Both the position numbers and the translations under genes were made by a program. A stretch of DNA of 64,000 nt from NCBI RefSeq assembly GCF_027891095.1, contig NZ_JAQIIO010000003.1, forward strand, positions 62,001 through 126,000, written 5' to 3'. The notes below the pieces were generated by a model. The model was given only the letters and a program-made list of their open reading frames with translations, had not been told where the DNA came from and made no database searches. Positions 8,556 to 16,487 of this stretch are shown here, piece after piece. The stretch is from Aliiroseovarius salicola (GTDB lineage: Bacteria; Pseudomonadota; Alphaproteobacteria; Rhodobacterales; Rhodobacteraceae). The stretch's first letter is position 1. Each line of letters begins with the position of its first letter.

Positions 8556-10268
8556 ATGGCGATCACAAATTTGGAATCCCTGCGGACACATCTGCAGTGG
8601 GCGATTGAACTGGAGCACGCAACTCTGGCCCCATATCTGTCTGCACTTTATTCAATAAAAGAAGGAACCAATATTGAATCCGCAGAGGTCATCAAGAGCG
8701 TATTTCTGGAAGAGATGCTGCATATGGCACTGGCGGCGAATATCTTGAATGCCGTCGGCGGTTCACCCAAGTTTGATTACGAGGGCTTCATCCCAACCTT
8801 TCCAACGCCCCTTCCGCACGGGGACGGTTCCTTTGTTGTAAATCTCGGTAAGTTTTCCGCTGAAGGTATCAAGTCGTTCCTAAACATCGAACGTCCTGCC
8901 GAAACCGACGCTGAGCCGCTTGATGAAAACTACCATTCCATTGGGCAATTCTATTCAGCGATCACGGAGGGCTTGAAATCCTGCTGTAAGGCTCTGGGGG
9001 AAGACGTGGTTTTTTCTGGCGACCCCTCATGGCAGTTGACTGCCGAAACCACGTATTACGGTGGTGCCGGTCATCTGATCGGTGTGACGGATCTGGCATC
9101 TGCCCTCGCAGCGATGGAAGAGATCGTGGAGCAGGGTGAAGGGATGGATCACGCTTCGATCTTCGATGGGGACAAGAACATGTTCCACCCCGAACGCGAA
9201 GAGGTAGGTCACTATTTCCGCTTTCAGGAGATCCTCGAAGGGCGCAGTTATCAGGCGGGAGATACCCCAACATCCGGTCCAACCGGAGAAAGGTTCAACG
9301 TCGATTGGCAGGCTGTGCACAACATGCGGATCAACCCGGACATCAATGATTACTCCTCGGACAGCGTCGCGTATGAAAAGATGGAGGCATTGGCGCAAGG
9401 CTACAGCGACATGCTGCGCATGATGGAACGTGCTTTTGCCGGGGAACCCAAACTGTTTGGCGAGACGGTCGGGACAATGTTCGAGTTGCGGCATTTGATC
9501 CTCGATCTGATGGAATTGCCTTCGGGCGATGGGGCCACAACCGTGGGACCCTATTTTGCTTACCGCCCACCAGCACATGGACACGACAGCTGGATCGAAA
9601 TTCGTGAAAACGGCCCCTATGCCGTTCACGGTGATATCCCGCTGGTGCGTAAAAAACGCGTGACCAGCGACAGAGGCGAAGCGTTGACCTGGGCAACGAT
9701 TGAAACCCTTCCGGCAGATGAAGGTTATGTTCTGTGCCGATGCGGACAATCAAAAACCAAGCCATTTTGTGACGGCACCCATGACCACATTGATTTCGAT
9801 GGAGAGGGGCCTGCCGACTTCGCTCCAATCTCTGAAACCCAGGAAATTCTGGAAGGTGATGGCATTCGGGTGAAGGTGGATAACTCCTACTGTGTCCATG
9901 CGAAATATTGCTTCAACAAGTCCAGCGGCATTCGCAAGCTCATACCGGAAAGTGCGGATGCAAATGCCAAAAGCCAGATCATTGCAATGGTGGATCGCTG
10001 CCCGTCAGGTACTTTTGTCTACGAGTTGCCCTTGGACAGTGAGATGACCGAAGTCGAGGAGGAATTGCGGCGCGAAGTTGCTGCCATATCTGAAGATGAA
10101 TGCAGCAAAACCGCGGGGCCACTTTGGGTAACCGGGGGTGTGCCTATCATGAAGCCCGACGGCACCTTTCTGGAAACACGTAATCGCGTAACGCTTTGCC
10201 GGTGCGGACAATCGAAAAACAAACCTTTCTGCGATGGCACGCACACAAAGGTCAAATTCAAAGAGTGA
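8556..10268 (+). CDS. Ferritin-like protein fused to two CDGSH domains and a ferredoxin-like domain
   Basis: A 570-residue multidomain redox protein. Residues 1-250 resemble the ferritin-like domain of the VioB/iminophenylpyruvate-synthase type (WAIELEHATLAPYL; EEMLHMALAANILNAVGG), with the Glu/His pattern of a diiron four-helix bundle. A CDGSH [2Fe-2S] motif (CRCGQSKTKPFCDGTH) follows near residues 392-408. Next is a Fer4_19-type divergent mono-cluster domain (about 435-495, Cys in YCVHAKYC and RCPSG). A second CDGSH motif (CRCGQSKNKPFCDGTH) is near 548-563. CDGSH proteins carry redox-active, transferable clusters. A role in oxidative chemistry or iron-sulfur handling is likely but the substrate is unknown. 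It is monocistronic, ending at a bidirectional terminator. Confidence 0.85.
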   Translation: MAITNLESLRTHLQWAIELEHATLAPYLSALYSIKEGTNIESAEVIKSVFLEEMLHMALAANILNAVGGSPKFDYEGFIPTFPTPLPHGDGSFVVNLGKFSAEGIKSFLNIERPAETDAEPLDENYHSIGQFYSAITEGLKSCCKALGEDVVFSGDPSWQLTAETTYYGGAGHLIGVTDLASALAAMEEIVEQGEGMDHASIFDGDKNMFHPEREEVGHYFRFQEILEGRSYQAGDTPTSGPTGERFNVDWQAVHNMRINPDINDYSSDSVAYEKMEALAQGYSDMLRMMERAFAGEPKLFGETVGTMFELRHLILDLMELPSGDGATTVGPYFAYRPPAHGHDSWIEIRENGPYAVHGDIPLVRKKRVTSDRGEALTWATIETLPADEGYVLCRCGQSKTKPFCDGTHDHIDFDGEGPADFAPISETQEILEGDGIRVKVDNSYCVHAKYCFNKSSGIRKLIPESADANAKSQIIAMVDRCPSGTFVYELPLDSEMTEVEEELRREVAAISEDECSKTAGPLWVTGGVPIMKPDGTFLETRNRVTLCRCGQSKNKPFCDGTHTKVKFKE

Positions 10269-10355
10269 CTTTGTCGGAGGCAAGTCGCATGAAACGGCCA
10301 TGTTTTGCAGGGCGCTGATGTGGCGTCTGGCCATGCTCAAGATGCTTTACGCAAA

Positions 10356-10387
10356 ACAAGCGCCACTGTGATCAAAGTGGCGCTTGT
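10356..10387. terminator. Bidirectional terminator between convergent genes
   Basis: Perfect inverted repeat ACAAGCGCCACT / AGTGGCGCTTGT with an 8-base loop. An A-run lies on the left (T-run for the minus strand) and TGTCTACT on the right. It separates the iron-sulfur gene (plus) from the rhodanese operon (minus). Confidence 0.7.
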
Positions 10388-10434
10388 CTACTGATTTGTC
10401 TAAGTGCGGATTGCCAGCGCGAGCGAACCTATAC

Positions 10435-10797
10435 TCAGGTGGTTTCAAAGCCTGCATCTACCCAGGCTTGGGTGCCGCCTTTGATCCAGCTTACATTGGC
10501 AAAGCCCAACTTTGCGAATGCCTCCGCCGCTTGCGATGCCATGGGACCAGCCTGGCAAGTCGTCACCACATGGATCGTGCGATCGGCAAAGACCGGGGGC
10601 AGGCTGTCCGCTTCAATATCAGCGATTGATATATGGCGCGCACCTGGAATGGTCCCAGTTGTTGCTGCGCGGGCCTCTGCGGGGCGTGGGTCGACGAACT
10701 CTACGCCGGCCCGGCCATGCAGGCGATGTGCCTCCTCGACAGAAATGGCAGTGGTTTTGGTGTTTTCGACGACGCCGGTGTCGCTACAGGATGTCAT
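10435..10797 (-). CDS. Rhodanese-like sulfurtransferase domain protein
   Basis: A single rhodanese domain of about 120 residues: VEFVDPRPAEA, then IPGARHISI, then the active-site loop TCQAGPMASQAA with the catalytic Cys, and WIKGGTQAWVDAGF at the end. It would carry sulfane sulfur as a Cys-persulfide. The chosen ATG is six bases inside the longest frame, because AAAGGAG sits seven bases before it and only one base from the earlier ATG. It is the last gene of the YgjV-DsrE-rhodanese set behind the TetR operators, which suggests a function in reactive or polysulfide handling (inference). Confidence 0.85.
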   Translation of the reverse strand: MTSCSDTGVVENTKTTAISVEEAHRLHGRAGVEFVDPRPAEARAATTGTIPGARHISIADIEADSLPPVFADRTIHVVTTCQAGPMASQAAEAFAKLGFANVSWIKGGTQAWVDAGFETT

Positions 10798-10824
10798 TTT
10801 CATTCTCCTTTACAGATCTTGGAA

Positions 10825-11196
10825 TTAAAAGCTCAGGGTCGCAGCACCATCGAGGATCTGGGCATGCAGAGCGGGGGAGCCCACAACCTGAACACCTTCG
10901 ATAAAGTCGCTATCCTCGTAACCACGCACTTTCGCGCAGGGGGGGCAGACCAGAATGCGGCCACCGTTGGTTTGGAACGTGTCGATCAGTTCCTTGAGGG
11001 GTGGGTCAAACGGGTTCATCCGAACATTGTCAGCGGCACCTTTGCGCACCACGTCGACGGCAGAACTGACCATAAAGAGTGTCACCTGCTGGCCAGAGGC
11101 AACGCCTGTGTTGGCGATGGTGAAGGCCACAGTTGACCGTTCATCATCAAGGCCGCGTGACACTACGATTGCGAGTTTTTTGGTTTCGGTTTCCAT
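10825..11196 (-). CDS. DsrE-family protein
   Basis: 123 residues with the DsrE/DsrF fold pattern: KLAIVVSRG, then an alpha/beta core with VTLFMVSSAVDVV, and VCPPCAKVRGY near the C-terminus with candidate reactive cysteines. Such proteins take part in sulfur relay or in binding small sulfur compounds. AAAAGGAG lies seven bases before the ATG used here, so the longer upstream frame is not needed. It lies between the YgjV-like gene and the rhodanese gene in the same direction. Confidence 0.83.
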   Translation of the reverse strand: METETKKLAIVVSRGLDDERSTVAFTIANTGVASGQQVTLFMVSSAVDVVRKGAADNVRMNPFDPPLKELIDTFQTNGGRILVCPPCAKVRGYEDSDFIEGVQVVGSPALHAQILDGAATLSF

Positions 11197-11270
11197 CTGA
11201 TTTCTCCTTTTCTGAATTGGATGGAGTGGGTCCGGACGGGTCCCGGTCCGGGCGGGTAACTGTTGTGGGG

Positions 11271-11816
11271 TCATGGCCGAGCCACCTGTGGGTGACGGTG
11301 GTGCCACTCGCGCCGAAAGGCGGTGATTGCGATGCTGAAGGCCACCACCGCACCCGCAAGAGCGGGCCAGGCGCCAACGATGACGTCATGGGTTGCTCCG
11401 AAAGGGGATGCGCTCAGCTGGACGCCGCGCATCCGCAATACGTCCGACTGCATTCGACCGATCATGTTCAGGCAGCTTGCGGTCACAGCCAAAATCGAGG
11501 GAAGACCGGCATACGTCATGATCCCGACGGTGACGGCGATGAGCAGGAACACATAGCTAATGCGTGAGAGCCATTTGTGATCACCGGCTAACATCGTGAT
11601 GACATTCTGGGTTGCTCCAGTCAGGCAAACGGCGGCGGCGGTGCTTTGGCCCATCAGGACATAGCTTGCCGCATAGGTGCAGGAGGCGCTGAGCTGAACA
11701 GACAGCATCGCTTTGCGCTTGCGGAAAAGGGGCCAGACCATCTGAGCAGCCAACCCGGCAAATCCGAATGCCTGGGCGGCGGTGGGGGCGAGTATTGTCT
11801 CTGTGATGATCGTCAT
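11271..11816 (-). CDS. YgjV-like inner membrane protein
   Basis: 181 residues, with five or more hydrophobic helices and no signal peptide. FGFAGLAAQMVWPLFRKRK at the N-terminus and the repeated small-residue helices resemble the YgjV family (Imp-YgjV), whose function is unknown. It is the first gene of the minus-strand operon behind two TetR-type operator copies that lie 17-57 bases upstream of its start. Neighbouring sulfur-carrier genes suggest a transport or sensing role for a sulfur species, but that is inference. Confidence 0.75.
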   Translation of the reverse strand: MTIITETILAPTAAQAFGFAGLAAQMVWPLFRKRKAMLSVQLSASCTYAASYVLMGQSTAAAVCLTGATQNVITMLAGDHKWLSRISYVFLLIAVTVGIMTYAGLPSILAVTASCLNMIGRMQSDVLRMRGVQLSASPFGATHDVIVGAWPALAGAVVAFSIAITAFRREWHHRHPQVARP

Positions 11817-11832
11817 GGCCTCTCTCCATTAA

Positions 11833-11873
11833 CATACCAACTGGTCGGTATGTATGACAGACCGTTTGGTATG
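11833..11873. promoter_or_regulatory. Two TetR-type operator copies in the divergent promoter
   Basis: Two related sites. CATACCAACTGGTCGGT at 11833-11849 reads ACCGACCAGTTGGTATG on the minus strand. ACAGACCGTTTGGTATG is at 11857-11873. Shared pattern: ACMGACYRKTTGGTATG. The first is part of a palindrome with CATACC/GGTATG arms. Confidence 0.75.
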
Positions 11874-11983
11874 TTGTCAACGGTGTCAGCGCGGTTTGAG
11901 CGGGGTTGTTTGGGTAATGTCCTGATTCTTAATGCTTAAAAAATCTGCATTTTCCTTGATTCCACCCCGAATTACACCTATAT

Positions 11984-12000
11984 ACAGACTGGTTGGTATG
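11984..12000. promoter_or_regulatory. Third copy of the TetR-type operator
   Basis: ACAGACTGGTTGGTATG matches the two copies upstream of the YgjV-like gene. It lies 10 bases before the tetR start and overlaps the ribosome-binding region (GGAGGT), as expected for an autorepressor. Confidence 0.72.
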
Positions 12001-12009
12001 GAGGTGAGT

Positions 12010-12642
12010 ATGAGAGCGAAAGCAGAAGCGACTCGGGAGCGACTACTGGCCGCTGCGAAAAATCTGGTCATGTCGAAGGGATTTGCCGGGACATCTGTGG
12101 ATGATGTGTTGAAAGCGACCGACCTGACCAAAGGGGCGTTTTTCCATCATTTCAAATCCAAGGCTGATATGGCTGAGCAGCTGATGCACTGGTATGCGGA
12201 AGGTGACATGAAGATGTTCCGCACCTTCATGGCCGAAGCCGAAGCCGCCCATGATGATCCAATGGATCAGCTCATGCAGTTCCTGACCGATTTCGAAAAC
12301 TATCTTACCGATCCGACCAACCCGCCGAAGGGCTGCATGTATGCGCTCTATACCTACGAAGATGACCATTTCGAAAATGACGTGAAAGGGTTTGTGGCTG
12401 ATACGCTGCAAACTTGGACCGCCATGTATATCCGGAAGTTTCAGGAGGTGATTGACCTTTATCCGCCTGCACGCCCGGCTACCGCCAAGCGACTGGCTGA
12501 AATGATTGTCGCGATGATCGAAGGCGGTCTGATCTTGGAACGCGCTTACAAAAATCCGGGCATGACCGCTCGTCAGTCCGAGCAATTCCGCGAATATCTG
12601 GAACTGCTTTTCCCGACAGCCGCGGAGCGCAAGGCGGCGTGA
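12010..12642 (+). CDS. TetR-family transcriptional repressor
   Basis: 210 residues. The N-terminal helix-turn-helix reads RERLLAAAKNLVMSKGFAGTS, followed by LTKGAFFHHFKSKADM, the classic TetR recognition helix. The C-terminal ligand domain contains PKGCMYALYTYEDD, similar to the AcuR/NemR-like branch, where a Cys can act as an electrophile sensor. The ATG is set by GGAGGT four bases upstream; an upstream in-frame extension of 26 codons is rejected. It is divergent from the YgjV-DsrE-rhodanese operon and flanked by three copies of one operator, so it very probably represses both directions. The inducer is unknown. Confidence 0.92.
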   Translation: MRAKAEATRERLLAAAKNLVMSKGFAGTSVDDVLKATDLTKGAFFHHFKSKADMAEQLMHWYAEGDMKMFRTFMAEAEAAHDDPMDQLMQFLTDFENYLTDPTNPPKGCMYALYTYEDDHFENDVKGFVADTLQTWTAMYIRKFQEVIDLYPPARPATAKRLAEMIVAMIEGGLILERAYKNPGMTARQSEQFREYLELLFPTAAERKAA

Positions 12643-12674
12643 TCCTTATCTGTGAGTACCGTGATCTGAGATGA

Positions 12675-12699
12675 TCGGGCCGTTCCAGCTGCGGCCCGA
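12675..12699. terminator. Putative terminator hairpin
   Basis: TCGGGCCG / CGGCCCGA arms with a 9-base loop between the convergent tetR and DUF924-fusion genes. No strong T-run on either side, so only a tentative call. Confidence 0.45.
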
Positions 12700-12721
12700 A
12701 CTGCGCAAATTCAAACCGGCC

Positions 12722-13924
12722 TTATGAGACATAGGGGTCGATAACTCGCTGCACTTCCTGAGTGGCATCTATCGGCATGCCAGCCAGATAGGCATGCTTG
12801 TGAAGGGTCTCCATACTATCCGCGAGGTAGACGCAATAGGTTTTGTCATTGCAGATAAAGCTTTCAACCCAGGTGATCTTCGGCCAGAGCTGCGACATTG
12901 CCTCATTTGATTTGTCGATCTGCGCCATGATCTCTTCTCGGCTTGCTGATCCGACATCGGGCATTTCCCGTTCGATGATGTATTTACGCAGATTGGTCGA
13001 CCCGACCGTCGCAAACCCACGGGCGCGAATTTCCCTTTCCGCATTGGTCAGGGCGATATCCGGCCCTGCATAGGAAAACTCTGCCTTGCCGCGAAGAAGA
13101 TCCGCATGGTCCAGATCGGCGCTACCTTCCTGAAAGACCAATGTGCCTTCGTCATTGCGGATCAAGGGCAGGTCAAATCTAAAGGTGGTGTCATCGAGAA
13201 AGACTTGCTCCTCCGGGCTGGAGCTCCGTCCAAGCAATTCATTTCGATGCGGGAACCGTCCAAATTTGCGGATGACATCGTGATGGCGGCGGAAGATGTC
13301 CTCGAACACGCGCAAGGGATCGTCCTGTGCGAGGTCCACCTGAACCCGCGCCCATTCCGATAGGCAAAGTTCTTGATCTGACACCTCTTCGGAATGGGTC
13401 AGAACAAGACAGGGAAAAACGCGCTCGATGAGTTGGAGTTGATCGACCAGCCCGTTTCGGATTGCCTGTCGCGTCATCGTAAGGCAATGGTCGTCGGTGT
13501 CATACATTGCGGCACTGTCCCGATACATATTCCGGCGAAACTGATCGAGCAGGATGATATAGGCGAGAAACATACGTGGGTGCCGTGGGCTGAGAGCCCA
13601 GTGATCGTAATGGCCCTGAGACGCCTGCAAGACATCGGCTCCGAACCGGCGCCAGATTTCATCATCGGTTTGCTGTGACTTTCCAAACCAGATCTCCAGG
13701 CAACTCTCGACTGTGGGGCGAAAGGTGTAGGCAATGATGTTTTCTGCTGTGAGCTGTTCGTGCGACGTGAAGCCCGGTCGCGCCTTTTGGGCAAGCGTAG
13801 ATAGGTCGCGTTTCAGCTGCTGGATATCGGTGACATCGAGTGTATCGCGGTTGTTGAGACCGGACAAAAGCTGATGGATCGCGTTGCTGACTTCGATTGA
13901 GTTGGGGGCATCCAGATCAAACAT
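12722..13924 (-). CDS. DUF924-DUF4242 fusion protein
   Basis: 400 residues. Residues about 65-265 are DUF924-like: EIWFGK, then WRRFGADV, HYDHWALSPR and the hallmark LAYIILLDQFRRNMYRD. This is an all-helical TPR-like family of unknown function. Residues about 310-400 resemble DUF4242 (KYIIEREMPDVG; ITWVESFICNDKTYCVYLA; VIDPYV), a small ferredoxin-like fold. I know of no standard role for the two joined. AAAGGAG precedes the ATG by seven bases. It follows the flavin reductase by 30 bases and is probably the third gene of that operon. Confidence 0.82.
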   Translation of the reverse strand: MFDLDAPNSIEVSNAIHQLLSGLNNRDTLDVTDIQQLKRDLSTLAQKARPGFTSHEQLTAENIIAYTFRPTVESCLEIWFGKSQQTDDEIWRRFGADVLQASQGHYDHWALSPRHPRMFLAYIILLDQFRRNMYRDSAAMYDTDDHCLTMTRQAIRNGLVDQLQLIERVFPCLVLTHSEEVSDQELCLSEWARVQVDLAQDDPLRVFEDIFRRHHDVIRKFGRFPHRNELLGRSSSPEEQVFLDDTTFRFDLPLIRNDEGTLVFQEGSADLDHADLLRGKAEFSYAGPDIALTNAEREIRARGFATVGSTNLRKYIIEREMPDVGSASREEIMAQIDKSNEAMSQLWPKITWVESFICNDKTYCVYLADSMETLHKHAYLAGMPIDATQEVQRVIDPYVS

Positions 13925-13954
13925 GGGTTTCTCCTTTCACTTAGGCGCCTATGT

Positions 13955-14506
13955 TCAGGCGCAGAGGGTTTGTCGAGGTTGATGTTCCAATGGGGCAGGG
14001 CGCGCATAGTTGCGACAGGCGTAGATGAGCGGTGCTCCATCTGTCGGCAGATCAATTTGATCCACGGCGCCAAAGATGACGTCATGCGTTCCCACGCGAT
14101 GACTGGTACTGACGCGGCAAGACAGTCTGGCGAGGGCACCGGGTAGGCCCGGTGCGCCATTGGGCATGGGGTGCCAATCTGCGGCGCGGAACCGCTCGCT
14201 CTGGCTGGCACCGTACCGTCCGGCAAAGATATCCGAGATATCTGCTTGCTCTGACGACAGGATGTTCACGCAGAAACTGCCGTTTCGTATGATCTCCTGC
14301 CCGACGTTACCGTCGCCGTGGAGGCAGACCAATAGAGTGGGGGTGAGGCCATCTGCTGACACCGACGACATGGCGGAAACTGTTGCACCAAATTCGCCAC
14401 TCTGACCGCTGGTGGTCACGACCGTCACAGTCGAGGCAACGCGGCTCATGGCGGAGAGGAAGGCGCTGCGCAGCGCCTCCAGTTTCTGAGAGGATTTCGC
14501 ATACAT
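13955..14506 (-). CDS. Flavin reductase (HpaC-like), monooxygenase partner
   Basis: 183 residues of the flavin reductase-like FMN-binding fold: VASTVTVVTTSG, then GATVSAMSSVS, then PTLLVCL, then SFCVNIL, and SHRVGTHDVIFG near the C-terminus. These enzymes give reduced FMN/FAD to a separate oxygenase. The start used has GAGGAG seven bases upstream. An ATG five codons earlier overlaps the preceding stop (ATGA) and is the alternative. It lies directly after the acyl-CoA-dehydrogenase-like gene, a common pairing in two-component flavin monooxygenases. Confidence 0.87.
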   Translation of the reverse strand: MYAKSSQKLEALRSAFLSAMSRVASTVTVVTTSGQSGEFGATVSAMSSVSADGLTPTLLVCLHGDGNVGQEIIRNGSFCVNILSSEQADISDIFAGRYGASQSERFRAADWHPMPNGAPGLPGALARLSCRVSTSHRVGTHDVIFGAVDQIDLPTDGAPLIYACRNYARPAPLEHQPRQTLCA

Positions 14507-14517
14507 GGCTGATCTCC

Positions 14518-15663
14518 TCATTCTGCGGCTTGCAGCACAGGCTGCGCGGTTTCGACCGGTTCAAGCCCCAGCGCCACGCGCCCGGTAAAGAGCTGTTGGC
14601 GTTTCTCCGGCAGCGGATGGAAGCGCGCGCCCTGAAGGTCGCGGAAGAACCGTTCGATCCCGTTTTTCCGCATGAAGCTCAATCCTCCTGCGACTTCCAT
14701 GGCCTTGCTGGCCACTTTGGTCACGTGATCCGCGCATACCGTTTTGTGAACGAGGACGTCACTTGCCAATTGCTCGGACGGGGTGAATTCAAAGTCATTG
14801 CACAGGTCAATCATACCTTTGCGCGCCATTCGGGCGGTCTCCAACAGGTTGATCAATTCGCCCGCCAGAACGTAATTCAACTCAGATTTAGTGTGGCTGC
14901 GTTCAAGAGCCATCTCAGCGATCTTTTCGGCAGCCCCCGTATAGGCAGACATGATCAGCGGCATTGCCACGGTCAGGATTACGCTGAATGCAGGGTGAAA
15001 CCCGTTGCGTGGTCTCTTTAAAGCAATGGCGGCCTCAGGAACAAACGCCCCGTCGATTTTCACGGTTTGCGATCCAGTGGCCCGCATGCCGAGGGTTTGC
15101 CAGTCACCCAAGAGAGAGACACCATCGGTCGACATTGGCAGCGGGAAATGCAGCACCAAAGGCCCATCAATTGGATCGTCATAGCTGACGGACGTGACCA
15201 TCATGTCACCTTTCGGCGATCCGCTCGCAAAGGGTTTGAATGCGGTGACCTGATAACCACCCTCAACTTTTACGGCAGAGCCATTTGACGCCAGCCAGTC
15301 ATTGGCACCGGTGCTGACCAGGATCACCTGACCCGATGACACTTTTTCAAGGAGCGCCCGACCGGGCCGCCCAGCCCGATCATTTGCAACTGCGGCCGAG
15401 ACGAGGTGAGAGTGCATGGAGAGGGTCAGCGCGGTGGACGGACAAGCATGTGCCAGTTCACGAATAAACTCGGCCATTTCCGTGTGGGTTGCGCCGCCGC
15501 CTCCATATTCGGTGGGAACGAGGGCAGAGAAGACGCCATGCTCTTTCAGCAGGTCGAAATTTTCGCCAATGAACCCATCTGTGGCATCTAGCCAAGTTGA
15601 GTTTTGTGCAATGATCGGCGCGACCTGATCAAGCACTGTGATGAGATCAATGTGTTGGGGCAT
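14518..15663 (-). CDS. Acyl-CoA dehydrogenase-like flavoprotein, probable group D monooxygenase
   Basis: 381 residues with the acyl-CoA dehydrogenase fold: FSALVPTEYGGGG near the N-terminus, middle beta domain GYQVTAFKPFASGSP and WQTLGMRATGSQTV, C-terminal helices with MEVAGGLSFMRKNGIERFFRDLQGARFHPL. The last part resembles DszC/HsaA-type flavin monooxygenases more than true dehydrogenases, and a partner flavin reductase follows at once. It probably hydroxylates an organic or sulfur substrate with reduced flavin and O2 (inference). AAAGGAAAAGGAA precedes the ATG. Confidence 0.82.
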   Translation of the reverse strand: MPQHIDLITVLDQVAPIIAQNSTWLDATDGFIGENFDLLKEHGVFSALVPTEYGGGGATHTEMAEFIRELAHACPSTALTLSMHSHLVSAAVANDRAGRPGRALLEKVSSGQVILVSTGANDWLASNGSAVKVEGGYQVTAFKPFASGSPKGDMMVTSVSYDDPIDGPLVLHFPLPMSTDGVSLLGDWQTLGMRATGSQTVKIDGAFVPEAAIALKRPRNGFHPAFSVILTVAMPLIMSAYTGAAEKIAEMALERSHTKSELNYVLAGELINLLETARMARKGMIDLCNDFEFTPSEQLASDVLVHKTVCADHVTKVASKAMEVAGGLSFMRKNGIERFFRDLQGARFHPLPEKRQQLFTGRVALGLEPVETAQPVLQAAE

Positions 15664-15715
15664 TTCCTTTTCCTTTCAGTGGGATGCGTTGAGGTTTGCT
15701 GAGGGGCACGCGGGG

Positions 15716-16360
15716 TCAGGAAGGTGTTTCTTCAGGTTCGAAGATCGAGAACTGGACCAGCCGACAGGCATTTGGACCCGGTTCACCCTGTGCGCGGGCA
15801 GAAGCGGGCATCGGAGCGGGAATGCTTTCGTCCGTGCAGCCATCGCGATATGTTTTCAGCATCTCGGGAAGACGAGAGGGGATCACTGGGCCGTGGTCAT
15901 TCACGACAAGATGCACCTCGACGTTCGAGGTGTTTTTGAGGCCCGCCTCAAACCACGCGCCGGACAGATCTCCGATGGGTTGATACGCAGCGAATTGGCC
16001 TCGCCCGTTGTTTCCGACGACAATGCCGCCTGCATAGCCAACATCGGCATCAACCTCAGTGGTTCTTTTGAGAACATCCTTGGATGTGCAGGGGGTGGCT
16101 TCACACGCGCCGGGATTGTTGATGGTGACAAGCCAGAGTGTATGTACATGGCCGGGGGCAAGCCCCTTGGTGTACATGCTGACGTGAATGCCCTCTGTTG
16201 ATGTGTGAAGACGTGCTTCCGCTTTGGAGACGACTGAAACCTCACCTTGCGAAGGGTGGGTCTGCACTTGCCCGAACCGTAGTCCATCGGCGTGGCCCGC
16301 GGTTGAGGTCGAAATCGCTGCGGCGAGGGTAAAAGCCGCAAATCTTGATAGGGTGTTCAT
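15716..16360 (-). CDS. Secreted protein of unknown function
   Basis: 214 residues with a Sec signal peptide (hydrophobic LAAAISTSTAGHA, probable cleavage after AGHA). The mature part is a beta-rich domain with VHTLWLVTINNPGAC, a segment GNNGRGQFAAYQPIGDL and VEVHLVVNDHGPVIP, reminiscent of CHRD-like superoxide-dismutase-fold domains but not assignable with certainty. Four Cys could form disulfides in the periplasm. The ATG has AAAGGA six bases upstream, preferred over a TTG two codons earlier. It is divergent from the winged-helix regulator, which may control it. Confidence 0.65.
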   Translation of the reverse strand: MNTLSRFAAFTLAAAISTSTAGHADGLRFGQVQTHPSQGEVSVVSKAEARLHTSTEGIHVSMYTKGLAPGHVHTLWLVTINNPGACEATPCTSKDVLKRTTEVDADVGYAGGIVVGNNGRGQFAAYQPIGDLSGAWFEAGLKNTSNVEVHLVVNDHGPVIPSRLPEMLKTYRDGCTDESIPAPMPASARAQGEPGPNACRLVQFSIFEPEETPS

Positions 16361-16487
16361 TTTCAATCCTTTCAGGTTTCGGCACTAAATCGCCGTGACC
16401 TGAGGATGCGAGAGGAAGGCACCCGGATGCTTGAGCCGTATCTGAGGATTTCTTGGAAAAGTATGAGCTTTGCGCTACTGTTTTCGC

